This document shows, one piece after another, positions 53,400 to 62,531 of a stretch of DNA of 64,000 nt. The translations under genes and the position numbers were made by a program. Position 1 is the first letter of the stretch. Every line of letters starts with the position of its first letter. Below the pieces are notes generated by a model. It searched no databases. It was not told the origin of the DNA and saw nothing but the letters and a program-made list of their open reading frames with translations. The stretch comes from Cryomorphaceae bacterium (GTDB lineage: Bacteria > Bacteroidota > Bacteroidia > Flavobacteriales > Schleiferiaceae), in the NCBI GenBank assembly GCA_024639785.1, contig JAHEGI010000020.1:31588-95587 (forward strand). The letters run 5' to 3'.

Positions 53400-54961
53400 T
53401 ATTGTGCTCGCTGTAAGGAGCCAAACTGCACCTTGTTATTTCGGTAAGAGTAAAACACCGCTTCTCCCTGAATGAGCTCACTGGATGCACTGCGGCGCGG
53501 CAGGGTCTGAACCTTGTCCTTTCCGTTATTGTATAAAACCGTGTACGTCATTTCCGCCTCCGGAGTGATGGTCACAGCAACCACATTAGATGTGCGCGGG
53601 TTGCGCATCAGGTTTGGTCGGCGGGTGCCAAATCGCTTGGCATTCGCCTTGTGGTCATTGAAAAACACATGCAATTGCTTGCCATCCACCAAAGGCAAGT
53701 AGCCCGATGCACGCCCTCCGTCATTTTTGGAAAACTGACGTTTTGGAATGTGGCCTGACCATTCGATTTCGCCCTTGTCAGATATTCCAAAAGCGATGAT
53801 ATCGTAGTAATAGTAATAGTAATTCGTGACGGATCCGCTGCGGGTTTGGGTAGTCACTACCTGCATTTCATAATCTTCAGCAATCACAAAGGACCCGCCA
53901 TCTTCCCGGTGTAAGAAATGTCTAAAAACAAAGTCTTCGCGGATTTCGCCCCCACGATTGGCGCGACCGGTACTCATGAATTCATCCAAAAACTCCGCCG
54001 AAAAGGGGGAAAGGTGGGTGGATACTACCTCGGCTTCCGCTTGGTCCAGGGTGATATAAAACATCCCTTTCATGGAAGTGCGGTTATAGCCTTGCTCCGA
54101 ATAAAAACCTGCTACTGCCATGGTGTTATTCCCAAAGTCCAATTCCATCCCCATATTGGTGACGAAGATCAAATTCAACCCGAGATCAATTTCGAAAACA
54201 CGATCGTCCTGTCCGCTGAGGCGGTAGACAATAAACTCTTCGTTCGATTGGCCCCAAACCCATCGTTCGCCCTTGTTCCGTTCTGGCGTCTTTTTTCCAA
54301 TAAAGTAGACCTCCCCTGCATTGGTCACATCTGAACGGTATAGACTGAAATAGCGGTCTAAAATGTCCAACTCGATATCCTTCGCCCAGAGCAACTCTAG
54401 ATTCAAATTATAGACCGCCACGGAAAACTTTTCGTTGTCACGGATACTATAGTCTGGATTCGAGAAGATCATGAACTTCTGACGGTCCTGGGAAAAGCTA
54501 ATCTTGAAGCTGCCTTTATACTTCCTGCGGGCATCCAATTTCTCGACAATCTTTAGCTCTTTTGGATCCCCTTGGCTGTCCAAAATCTGAAGTAAAAGAA
54601 TCTTTTGATCCAGCTGTCGGTCGTAGGCTTCGAGGAAAATGTAGAATTCCCCTTGAACTACATGCGCCGAGATTAATTCCGTACGGGCACCTTGGTAGAC
54701 AATTTGATCAATCTCTGATTGCCATACCTGCTTAGATGAATGGCGGTCATATTTGGCAAAATACCAGCGGTTCGCGGTCATGAGTGCGAAGCGACTCCCA
54801 TAGGTGTAGAACGCATCCGCATCCATATCGAGGATGTCTTGAGTTTGGACATCCCGGTATTTATAAGCAGCTCCCCACTGCAGCTCATAGGCGGGTAATT
54901 GCGCCTGCATTTCCAGCCCAAAAGCAGAAAAAAGAAGAAAAAAATATTTAAATGACCGCAT
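53399..54961 (-). CDS. Exported protein of unknown function
   Basis: 520 residues with a signal peptide (RSFKYFFLLFSAFGLEMQAQ). The rest is soluble, beta-rich and aromatic, with repeated strand-like segments (WYFAKYDRHSSKQVW, KFMIFSNPDY, MFYITLDQAEAEV) that could form a beta-propeller, and a run of six tyrosines. I recognise no family. The ATG at 54961 is the one directly before the signal peptide. It is coupled to rlmN and diverges from the gene at 55004 with only 42 bases between the two start codons. Confidence 0.72.
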   Translation of the reverse strand: MRSFKYFFLLFSAFGLEMQAQLPAYELQWGAAYKYRDVQTQDILDMDADAFYTYGSRFALMTANRWYFAKYDRHSSKQVWQSEIDQIVYQGARTELISAHVVQGEFYIFLEAYDRQLDQKILLLQILDSQGDPKELKIVEKLDARRKYKGSFKISFSQDRQKFMIFSNPDYSIRDNEKFSVAVYNLNLELLWAKDIELDILDRYFSLYRSDVTNAGEVYFIGKKTPERNKGERWVWGQSNEEFIVYRLSGQDDRVFEIDLGLNLIFVTNMGMELDFGNNTMAVAGFYSEQGYNRTSMKGMFYITLDQAEAEVVSTHLSPFSAEFLDEFMSTGRANRGGEIREDFVFRHFLHREDGGSFVIAEDYEMQVVTTQTRSGSVTNYYYYYYDIIAFGISDKGEIEWSGHIPKRQFSKNDGGRASGYLPLVDGKQLHVFFNDHKANAKRFGTRRPNLMRNPRTSNVVAVTITPEAEMTYTVLYNNGKDKVQTLPRRSASSELIQGEAVFYSYRNNKVQFGSLQRAQ

Positions 54962-55003
54962 TGTGGCAGGGTTTTGGAATATTTGCAAAGAAACGATGCA
55001 ACG

Positions 55004-55819
55004 ATGAAGACGCGCCTTTTTTCCTTTTTTTCCTTTTTGACCCTTATGGCTTTTCTAGCTCCTGAGGCCTCGGGACAAGCCGTAGTGGTCAAAAAACGCA
55101 ATGTGGAAACTGGCGAGATCTACAGTTCTAGTTCAAGCAAAAGCAATACCAATTCTTCCTTCAACCAGGCAATTAAATATAATTTTCTTCCATTTTTCAT
55201 TGGAGAGATGCCTTTAGGCTATGAAGTAAAGATTAACGACTACCTCAGTGCGGAAGCTGGCTTGGGCATTACCACGAATAATTCGTTGGACGAGTTGTTG
55301 TACTCCGGGTACACGGATTTTTATGATTTAGCGGATCGCAACTTGATCAATTTGAGCCATTATGCGTCATTGAAAGTATTCCCAGAGGGAAACGCCTTTA
55401 ATGACGGCTACTATTTGGGTTTTGATTACCACTATCGCCCCTATTCCAAAGGGTTTACCGTCGATGGTGCCACACGGCGCGCTACTAAACGCTTCACCGA
55501 CATTGGACTCGTTTTTGGTTTCCAAGGCCGTCCATCTGAGCACGTTATGCTTGATGTCTATGCGGGAATAGCCCAGCGACACATCAATTGGGACAAGCCC
55601 ACCTTGACCCAAATCATTGATCCTGTATCAGGAAACGTGGTGGCAAACCTAGATATTACCAATGATCGCTATCCCACACTTGGCGGCCTGTTGGGATTCA
55701 AATTGAGTTACCTCTTTGGGCAAAGCATTATTCAAGGAGTTTCCAATGATTCCTCCACCGCGAGCAAAGCCAAAACGAAGAAAAAACGCAGTAAGCGCCG
55801 CCGTCGGCGTCGGCGCTAG
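55004..55819 (+). CDS. Predicted outer-membrane protein with poly-arginine tail, unknown function
   Basis: 271 residues: signal peptide (KTRLFSFFSFLTLMAFLAPEASGQ), a Ser/Asn-rich patch, then barrel-like strands (KYNFLPFFIGEMPLGYEV, YLGFDYHYRPY, GGLLGFKLSYLFGQ) and a C-terminal tail of about 20 residues made of Lys, Arg and Ser ending in seven arginines. No family recognised beyond a general small-barrel look. I use the ATG at 55004. A bidirectional terminator follows. Confidence 0.75.
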   Translation: MKTRLFSFFSFLTLMAFLAPEASGQAVVVKKRNVETGEIYSSSSSKSNTNSSFNQAIKYNFLPFFIGEMPLGYEVKINDYLSAEAGLGITTNNSLDELLYSGYTDFYDLADRNLINLSHYASLKVFPEGNAFNDGYYLGFDYHYRPYSKGFTVDGATRRATKRFTDIGLVFGFQGRPSEHVMLDVYAGIAQRHINWDKPTLTQIIDPVSGNVVANLDITNDRYPTLGGLLGFKLSYLFGQSIIQGVSNDSSTASKAKTKKKRSKRRRRRRR

Positions 55820-55822
55820 ACC

Positions 55823-55860
55823 ACAAAAAAAGCCCGGGCAGATTGCCCGGGCTTTTTTTT
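55823..55860. terminator. Bidirectional terminator between convergent genes
   Basis: A ten-base stem (agcccgggca at 55831-55840, tgcccgggct at 55844-55853) with loop gat, preceded by an A-run and followed by eight T. It can serve both the outer-membrane protein gene and queA. Confidence 0.93.
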
Positions 55861-55886
55861 GCTTTGACTTGCTTTTCAGCCAGCCA

Positions 55887-56942
55887 TTAAATGATCAATA
55901 AAGCGTCGCCGTAACAAAGGAAACGGTACCCTTCTTTCACAGCGAGGTTGTAGATGTCCATGGTCAAATCATGGCCCGCAAATGCGCTCGTCAACATCAA
56001 CATCGTGCTCTGAGGTCCATGGAAGTTGGTAATCAAGGCATCCGCCGTGGTGAACTCATAGGGAGGGAAGATGAACTTGCTCGTCCACCCGTTGGTCGGC
56101 TTCACGCGATTATCTGTGATGGTGGAACTTTCCATAGAGCGAATCACCGACGTGCCTACAGCCACTACGCGCTTCTTATTCGCCTTGGCGTGGTTGATCT
56201 TATCCGCCGTATCGTCATACAGCCAGAATTGCTCGGATTCCATCTTGTGTTTAGACAAATCTTCTACCTCCACGAGGCGGAAGGTGCCTAAACCGACGTG
56301 CATAGTCATTTCAGCCGTTTCGATTCCTTTGATCTCCATGCGCTTCAACAAATGCTTGGAGAAGTGCAAGGAGGCAACCGGTGCAGCAACCGCACCCTCC
56401 ACTTTAGCAAAAATGCTTTGGTATCGATCTGCATCTTCCGGCTCAAGCGGACGCTGCACATAATTAGGCAATGGAGTCTCCCCCATCTGATTCAATTTTT
56501 CGCGAAACTCTTCGTAGCTGCCATCGTACAAGAAACGAAGGGTACGACCGCGGGAAGTGGTATTATCAATGACTTCAGCGACAAGGCTATCGTCGTCTCC
56601 AAAATAAAGTTTGTTGCCAATTCGGATTTTTCGGGCAGGATCTACCAACACATCCCAAAGGCGGCTCTCGGCATTCAATTCACGAAGCAAAAAGACCTCG
56701 ATAAGGGCCCCGGTCTTTTCTTTGTTTCCCCACATACGGGCAGGAAACACTTTGGTATTATTCATCACCATGAGGTCCCCCTCATCGAAGTAATCCAGAA
56801 TGTCTTTGAATTGACGGTGCTCTACTTTTCCGGTTTCGCGGTGAACGACCATCATGCGTGCATCATCGCGATAATCGGTAGGGTATTGCGCAATCTGCGA
56901 CTCGGGCAAATCATACGCAAAATGGGAGAGCTTCATTTTCAT
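55887..56942 (-). CDS. queA: S-adenosylmethionine:tRNA ribosyltransferase-isomerase QueA
   Basis: Forms epoxyqueuosine on tRNA from preQ1, the step before QueG. 351 residues with [35 protein letters not shown] and [10 protein letters not shown]. The ATG at 56942 is chosen over a TTG nine bases upstream. A complete-looking promoter lies directly upstream (TTG-N21-TATCTTTG). Confidence 0.96.
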   Translation of the reverse strand: MKMKLSHFAYDLPESQIAQYPTDYRDDARMMVVHRETGKVEHRQFKDILDYFDEGDLMVMNNTKVFPARMWGNKEKTGALIEVFLLRELNAESRLWDVLVDPARKIRIGNKLYFGDDDSLVAEVIDNTTSRGRTLRFLYDGSYEEFREKLNQMGETPLPNYVQRPLEPEDADRYQSIFAKVEGAVAAPVASLHFSKHLLKRMEIKGIETAEMTMHVGLGTFRLVEVEDLSKHKMESEQFWLYDDTADKINHAKANKKRVVAVGTSVIRSMESSTITDNRVKPTNGWTSKFIFPPYEFTTADALITNFHGPQSTMLMLTSAFAGHDLTMDIYNLAVKEGYRFLCYGDALLII

Positions 56943-56948
56943 AGGCGG

Positions 56949-56980
56949 CAAAGATACCCTTTTGAATAGGGGGTTGTCAA
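56949..56980 (-). promoter_or_regulatory. Promoter of queA (-33 and -7 elements)
   Basis: On the minus strand TTG (within CTTGACAACC, 56978-56980) is followed after 21 bases by TATCTTTG (56949-56956), an exact match to the Bacteroidota TTG-N17-23-TAnnTTTG pattern. The -7 element ends six bases before the ATG. This is the best complete promoter in the window. Confidence 0.7.
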
Positions 56981-57034
56981 GTGTTTAGCCAAACTTCCTA
57001 GAATATGGGAAGCTGGGTGGGCCAGAAAGAGCCC

Positions 57035-57742
57035 TCAAGAGACCACCGCCAGGGCGGAAAGGACCTCCTCCATGGAATGACTTTCCTCCAGCGTAAAATC
57101 CCCCACGCGATGACGGACCAAGCCGGATAAATAGGCACCACAGCCCAATTCAGTCCCGAAATCATGCGCCAAACTGCGGATATAGGTGCCCTTACTACAT
57201 GCCACTTCCACTAGCCAGGGATTGCTTTTGGTTTCCAAAAATTTTAATTCATGGATAGTCACTTTACGGCTTGGCATCTCGACTTCTTTGCCTTTGCGCG
57301 CTTCGGCATACGCACGCTTTCCATCGACGCGAACGGCGGAAAAAACCGGCGGAATTTGGTCGATTTCCCCTGTGAATTTGGCCGTGAGGCGCTCTGCCCA
57401 AAGGGCTGACCAAGCTGGTATTGGCTGGCCCGAGGGGATCGCTTCGGTTTCGGCATCATAGCTCGCCGTGGTAGCGCCGAGTTGGATGCTCGCTCGGTAG
57501 CCTTTGGGCGTATCCACCCAATGGGGAATGGTCTTGGTCGCCCGACCCGCACAGAGCACAAGTACTCCCGTGGCCAGGGGATCTAACGTTCCAGCATGTC
57601 CGATTTTCACTTTGGCTCCATAGCGACGTTTGAGCGCATTGCGCACCTTGGCTACGACATCAAAAGAGGTCCAGCCGAGCGGCTTGTCAACCGAAAGAAT
57701 CCACCCTTCTTGGAGCGTTTCTAAATCAGGGGGAATGTTCAT
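57035..57742 (-). CDS. truB: tRNA pseudouridine(55) synthase TruB
   Basis: 235 residues. Makes pseudouridine 55 in tRNA. Motifs: VDKPLGWTSFDVV, the catalytic aspartate in GHAGTLDPLATGVL and CSKGTYIRSLAHDFG. The ATG at 57742 overlaps the uppP stop by four bases; the longer frame to 57787 lies in uppP. Confidence 0.95.
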   Translation of the reverse strand: MNIPPDLETLQEGWILSVDKPLGWTSFDVVAKVRNALKRRYGAKVKIGHAGTLDPLATGVLVLCAGRATKTIPHWVDTPKGYRASIQLGATTASYDAETEAIPSGQPIPAWSALWAERLTAKFTGEIDQIPPVFSAVRVDGKRAYAEARKGKEVEMPSRKVTIHELKFLETKSNPWLVEVACSKGTYIRSLAHDFGTELGCGAYLSGLVRHRVGDFTLEESHSMEEVLSALAVVS

Positions 57743-58545
57743 CCGAGAAGCGTCCAGGCTCCCGCTAAGGCTCCAATGGCCAAACAATAGATTGCGAATC
57801 CAGATAATTTGGCGCGCTTCACCAAAGAAATCATCAGCTTACAGGCCCATAGACCGGTCACAAACGCGGCCAAAAAGCCTACGAGTAGGGGCATTAAATG
57901 CTGGTCTTGTTCTATTTGACTCATGCCAAAAAGCTCTTTGGTGTCCATCAGCATTTTGCCTAAAATCAAGGGGACAACCATCAAAAAACTGAATCGCGCT
58001 GCCTGCTCCCGATCAATGCCTAACAGCACCGAAGTAGAAATCGTGGCACCCGAACGGCTGATCCCCGGCAAAATGGCAATCGCCTGAGAAATGCCAATCA
58101 CCAAAGCATCCACGTAGGTCACTTTTTTATGGGTTTTTTTGGCCCGATCCGCTAAGAATAAAAGAAGACCGGTAATGATGAGCATGATCCCAACCATGAG
58201 TACGTTCCCGGCAAAGAGCATTTCAATCACGTCGTTATAGAACAAGCCAACAATCCCAGCGGGAACCATCGAAAGCAACAAAGCGAGCGCGAAACGACGC
58301 TCCTCCGTATTTCCCTTAAAAAAGCCGGAGATGATATTTCGGATGTCTTTTTGGAAGGTGACCACCGTGGCCAAGGCAGTCGCCCCATGCACGGTCACCG
58401 TGAACATCATATTGCTAGACGTATCCCATGTGGTGCCAAGAATGGTCCGTCCTAACTCTAAATGACCCGAAGAGCTCACGGGCAAAAATTCTGTTAAACC
58501 TTGTATAATGCCCAAAATAAGGGCGTTCCAAAAGTCTGCATTCAT
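57739..58545 (-). CDS. uppP: Undecaprenyl-diphosphatase
   Basis: 268-residue BacA-type membrane phosphatase that recycles the undecaprenyl carrier for peptidoglycan. Motifs: QGLTEFLPVSSSGHLEL near the N-terminus and PGISRSGATISTSVLLG later. Eight or so helices. Within the ftsX-DUF3098-uppP-truB unit; overlaps its neighbours by four bases on each side. Confidence 0.96.
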   Translation of the reverse strand: MNADFWNALILGIIQGLTEFLPVSSSGHLELGRTILGTTWDTSSNMMFTVTVHGATALATVVTFQKDIRNIISGFFKGNTEERRFALALLLSMVPAGIVGLFYNDVIEMLFAGNVLMVGIMLIITGLLLFLADRAKKTHKKVTYVDALVIGISQAIAILPGISRSGATISTSVLLGIDREQAARFSFLMVVPLILGKMLMDTKELFGMSQIEQDQHLMPLLVGFLAAFVTGLWACKLMISLVKRAKLSGFAIYCLAIGALAGAWTLLG

Positions 58546-58769
58546 GACTTGGGTCGGCGTAAAATCGCAAATACTTCTACCACAAATCCAATCACAATGA
58601 GCAAGGGCGCCCAGGTGATGCGACGTGCACTAAATAATTCTTCATTGTAGACATTCGGATCCTCTGACCCACCACCAGACATTAGAATAAAACCGAGCAC
58701 AATAAAGGCTAGGCCAATGGCAAAAAGGAGGTAGTTCTTCTTGTCGAAGAGAAAGGAATTCTGGCTCAT
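58542..58769 (-). CDS. DUF3098 small membrane protein
   Basis: 75 residues with two transmembrane helices (LLFAIGLAFIVLGFILM, and PLLIVIGFVVEVFAIL) separated by a short loop with NEELFSARRITWAP. Matches the Bacteroidota family DUF3098, which is regularly encoded between ftsX and uppP. Its start shares one base with the ftsX stop (TAATG). Possible role in division or wall synthesis by context only. Confidence 0.88.
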   Translation of the reverse strand: MSQNSFLFDKKNYLLFAIGLAFIVLGFILMSGGGSEDPNVYNEELFSARRITWAPLLIVIGFVVEVFAILRRPKS

Positions 58770-59653
58770 TATTCGTAGAGTTGATTCGTTTTTAAAGCAA
58801 GATAGCGCCGGACCGCAAAGGCCGTACTTGAGGCCGTCAAAATGAGTCCTACGGTCGTCATAGCTAGGACCTCCATGGCCCAAAGGGTCCAAGGAAGTGA
58901 CGTGGCTAATTCCGGATAGAATTGACGGATGACCTGGAATAAAATGGCCAATAAAACCGCGGCAAAAATACCTCCCATGAGGCCCAAGCGAAGACCCTGA
59001 CGCAAGAATGGGCGGTGAATAAAATTCTTTGTAGCTCCCACCAGCTGCATGGTTTTGATGGAAAAGCGGCGGGCATAAATAGCCAAACGAATGGAGCTGT
59101 TTATCAAGGCCATGGACACGAGCAAAAGCACGAATGCTGCGGCCAACATGGCGGAGGTGATCCGACCGATGTTCTTGTGGATCGCTGAAATCAAGTCGCG
59201 GTCATAAACCATGTCCTCTACAATGACTTCCTTCATCAAACGCGTTTTTAAATCACTAAGCACCTCAGGGGTGACGAAGTCCGCATTCAATTTGAGATCT
59301 AAGGCATCACTCAAGGGATTGTAATCCAAAAAGTCGACGAAGTCTTCGCCCAATTCCGCTTGAAATTTAGCCGCCGCATCTTCTTTGCTGATGTAAAGAA
59401 TTTGACGGACTTCAGGGGCCATCGCCCACGTGCTTTCCAACGCTTCGCGCTGAGCCACGGTGGTTTCTGGCTGAAGAAATAGCGTGAAAGTGAAGTTCTC
59501 CTTTAGTTCGTTTGTCAGGGTTCGTGCCTGATACAACAAAGTCATCATGACGCCTAGAACAAAAAGCACCAAGCCAATGCTCACAATCACAGAGAGGTAG
59601 GAATAGCGAAGACGCTTCCGATTAAATTGATCTTCTCCTTTGGCACGGCTCAT
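58769..59653 (-). CDS. ftsX: Cell division ABC transporter permease FtsX
   Basis: 294 residues: N-terminal helix, periplasmic domain (about 50-165) and three C-terminal helices with IYARRFSIKTMQLVGATKNFIHRPF, the FtsX cytoplasmic loop. With FtsE it controls peptidoglycan hydrolases at the septum. ftsE is not adjacent. A TAGATTTG element ends four bases before the ATG. Confidence 0.95.
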   Translation of the reverse strand: MSRAKGEDQFNRKRLRYSYLSVIVSIGLVLFVLGVMMTLLYQARTLTNELKENFTFTLFLQPETTVAQREALESTWAMAPEVRQILYISKEDAAAKFQAELGEDFVDFLDYNPLSDALDLKLNADFVTPEVLSDLKTRLMKEVIVEDMVYDRDLISAIHKNIGRITSAMLAAAFVLLLVSMALINSSIRLAIYARRFSIKTMQLVGATKNFIHRPFLRQGLRLGLMGGIFAAVLLAILFQVIRQFYPELATSLPWTLWAMEVLAMTTVGLILTASSTAFAVRRYLALKTNQLYE

Positions 59654-59657
59654 ACTG

Positions 59658-59665
59658 CAAATCTA
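59658..59665 (-). promoter_or_regulatory. -7 promoter element for the ftsX operon
   Basis: Minus strand TAGATTTG, exact TAnnTTTG, four bases before the ftsX ATG. No clear TTG at -33. Confidence 0.5.
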
Positions 59666-59745
59666 ACGAATTGCGTGGGTACTTGACTTCTGTTATTCCC
59701 GCCAATTCCTATGCTCAAAGCACTGCTGAATCTCACGAGTCGGCG

Positions 59746-59753
59746 TACTTTTG
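59746..59753 (+). promoter_or_regulatory. -7 promoter element for leuS
   Basis: TACTTTTG, exact TAnnTTTG, five bases before the leuS ATG at 59759. The 17 bases from here through the ATG and next base differ at one position from the matching stretch of the PiT gene. Confidence 0.55.
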
Positions 59754-59758
59754 CCCTC

Positions 59759-62512
59759 ATGGAGTACCGCCCCGCCGAATTGGATGCCAAATGGCAACAC
59801 TATTGGAGAGAAAAGCAAACCTTTTCAGCTGATTTCCCGAGTGATAAGCCCAAGTTTTATGTCTTGGATATGTTTCCCTACCCCTCCGGCGCGGGGCTCC
59901 ATGTAGGCCATCCTTTGGGATATATCGCGAGTGATATTGTCGCTCGTTTTAAACGCCATCAAGGATTTAATGTACTGCATCCAATGGGCTATGACGCCTT
60001 TGGACTGCCCGCTGAACAATATGCCATTCAAACCGGTCAGCACCCCGAGCGGACCACCGAAAAAAATATCGAGCGCTACCGGGAACAACTGGATCGCATT
60101 GGCTTTAGTTTCGATTGGAGCCGGGAGGTCCGCACCTGCCGATCGGATTATTACCATTGGACCCAATGGATTTTTATCCAACTTTTTCACAGCTGGTTCA
60201 ATGAAGAGAGCCAAAAAGCTGAACCCATTTCTACCCTAGAGGAACAGCTTGCGGCGCATGGTACCGCGGGCGTCAGAGGAAGTCATCACGGGGAACCCCT
60301 TTGTAGTGCCAGCGATTGGGCGGCCTTTGGCCCCGGAGAACGCGAGGCACTTCTCCAGCACTACCGCCTGGCTTTTCGCTCCGAATCCGTGGTGAATTGG
60401 TGTCCGGCTCTAGGCACCGTACTCGCCAATGACGAAGTAATCGATGGACGCTCCGAGCGCGGAGGCCACCCGGTAGTACAAAAACCCATGCTCCAATGGA
60501 GCCTGCGAATTTCGGCCTATGCGGAGCGCCTGCTGATTGGATTGGACGGGCTCGACTGGTCGGATTCAATTAAGGAAACCCAACGAAATTGGATTGGACG
60601 AAGCCAAGGAGCCCGAGTGCGCTTTGAACTGCCCGATCTGCCGGAAACCTCCTTAGAAATCTTTACTACCCGACCCGACACACTGTATGGTGTCACCTTC
60701 ATGGTCGTCGCCCCGGAGCATCCTTTCCTTGACGCCTTGACAACGCAGGATCAAAAATCCGAGGTGACAGCCTACCAAGAAATGGCTTCCCGCCGCAGCG
60801 AGCGGGAACGCCAAGCGGACACCAAAAGCATTTCGGGCGCATTTACCGGCTCTTATGCCCGGCATCCATTCTCTGGTGCGCTGATCCCCATTTGGACGAG
60901 TGATTACGTGTTAATGGGCTATGGCACCGGCGCGATTATGGCTGTTCCTGCGCATGACAGTCGAGATTATGCCTTTGCACGCCACTTTGACCTTCCTATG
61001 GTCGAAGTTGTTGGCGGGGGTGACCTCCAGGTCTCCTCTCACGACGCCAAGGAAGGCCAGCTGATTAATTCTGACTTCCTCAACGGATTGGACGTAAAAG
61101 ATGCCATTGACCGCGCCATCCAAGAAGTAGAATCCCGAGGACTAGGGGAACGACGAATTCAATACCGACTCCGCGACGCCGTCTTTGGCCGTCAACGCTA
61201 TTGGGGGGAACCCATTCCCGTGCACTATCGGAACGGCATTCCCGAAACCCTCCCCGAAAGTGAATTGCCCTTGATTCTTCCCGTAGTCGATGCCTATTTG
61301 CCCACCGAAGATGGGGAACCGCCATTGGCTCGAGCCGCCACATGGGAATCCCGCGAAGGGCTGCCTCTTGAGACGACGACGATGCCTGGATGGGCCGCCA
61401 GTAGCTGGTATTTCCTTCGCTATATGGACCCGAAGAATGACCAGTCTTTTGCTCGCCGAGAAGCCTTAGACTATTGGGGCCAGGTGGACTTGTACGTAGG
61501 AGGTAGCGAACACGGTACGGGTCACTTGCTCTATGCACGTTTTTGGGGACAATTCCTGTTTGACCGGGGGCTCATCCCATTTGCAGAACCCTTCCAAAAG
61601 CTCGTGAACCAAGGTATGATTCAAGGCCTATCCGCCTTTGTTCACCGCGTTGAGGGCAGCCAAACCTATGTTTCGGCTGAGGCAGCAGATCAGCACGCGT
61701 GCCAAGCCATCCATGTGGATGTTTCGCTCGTGAATGAAAAAGACGAATTGAATCTTGACGCATTCCGTCAATGGATGCCCGCCTATGCACAGGCCGAATT
61801 TGACCCCCCCCAGGGACCCATCAAGGTGCGCCGTGAAGTAGAAAAAATGTCCAAGACCAAGCACAATGTGATCAATCCTGATTCCATCTGTGAGCTCCAT
61901 GGGGCCGATGCCCTGCGGCTGTATGAGATGTTCTTGGGACCGTTGGAGCAATCCAAGCCATGGGATACCAACGGCCTAAGTGGCGTGACAGGATTTCTGC
62001 GCAAAGTGAGCCGACTCATGGACAAGCGTCACGCCGGGGCCGCGAGCAAAGAAGAATTGAAGACCCTCCATAAGCTGATTGACAAAATTCAACGCGACAT
62101 GGAGAGCCTCTCTTTCAATACCAGCGTGAGCGCTATGATGATTGCGGTAAATGAATGGGGTGCCATGTCCCACCTAGCGGATCAAACTTTAGCAGATTTT
62201 GCCGTCCTACTCTCCCCTTCTGCCCCGCATTTGGCCGAGGAACTTTGGAATCAACTGGGCCATTCCGAGAGTATAGCCTACGCCCCCTTCCCCGTGCTCG
62301 ACCCCGCTTTGTTGATTGAAGACCATCAGCAATATCCTGTCCAATTCAATGGCAAGACGCGGTTTATGGTGGAGGTTCCTCAAGGTACTCCAGCAGCAGA
62401 GGTAGAGGCCCTCGTTCGCGGCCACGAAAAGACGGCGGGCTATGTGGAAGACAAGCAAATTCGCAAAGTGATCGTAGTACCAGGCCGAATTGTGAACGTG
62501 GTCATCGGCTAG
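59759..62512 (+). CDS. leuS: Leucyl-tRNA synthetase
   Basis: 917 residues. The class I signature HVGH is at 48-51 and the KMSKS-type loop reads KMSKT at 696-700. The editing domain (about 235-440, with the TTRPDT motif) and C-terminal anticodon-binding domain are complete. Bacteroidota-type insertions are visible near 150-180. Start set at the ATG after the -7 element; the ATG at 59711 adds 16 residues not seen in the family. Confidence 0.96.
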   Translation: MEYRPAELDAKWQHYWREKQTFSADFPSDKPKFYVLDMFPYPSGAGLHVGHPLGYIASDIVARFKRHQGFNVLHPMGYDAFGLPAEQYAIQTGQHPERTTEKNIERYREQLDRIGFSFDWSREVRTCRSDYYHWTQWIFIQLFHSWFNEESQKAEPISTLEEQLAAHGTAGVRGSHHGEPLCSASDWAAFGPGEREALLQHYRLAFRSESVVNWCPALGTVLANDEVIDGRSERGGHPVVQKPMLQWSLRISAYAERLLIGLDGLDWSDSIKETQRNWIGRSQGARVRFELPDLPETSLEIFTTRPDTLYGVTFMVVAPEHPFLDALTTQDQKSEVTAYQEMASRRSERERQADTKSISGAFTGSYARHPFSGALIPIWTSDYVLMGYGTGAIMAVPAHDSRDYAFARHFDLPMVEVVGGGDLQVSSHDAKEGQLINSDFLNGLDVKDAIDRAIQEVESRGLGERRIQYRLRDAVFGRQRYWGEPIPVHYRNGIPETLPESELPLILPVVDAYLPTEDGEPPLARAATWESREGLPLETTTMPGWAASSWYFLRYMDPKNDQSFARREALDYWGQVDLYVGGSEHGTGHLLYARFWGQFLFDRGLIPFAEPFQKLVNQGMIQGLSAFVHRVEGSQTYVSAEAADQHACQAIHVDVSLVNEKDELNLDAFRQWMPAYAQAEFDPPQGPIKVRREVEKMSKTKHNVINPDSICELHGADALRLYEMFLGPLEQSKPWDTNGLSGVTGFLRKVSRLMDKRHAGAASKEELKTLHKLIDKIQRDMESLSFNTSVSAMMIAVNEWGAMSHLADQTLADFAVLLSPSAPHLAEELWNQLGHSESIAYAPFPVLDPALLIEDHQQYPVQFNGKTRFMVEVPQGTPAAEVEALVRGHEKTAGYVEDKQIRKVIVVPGRIVNVVIG

Positions 62513-62531
62513 GCTGGAAGACCTCCCTACA

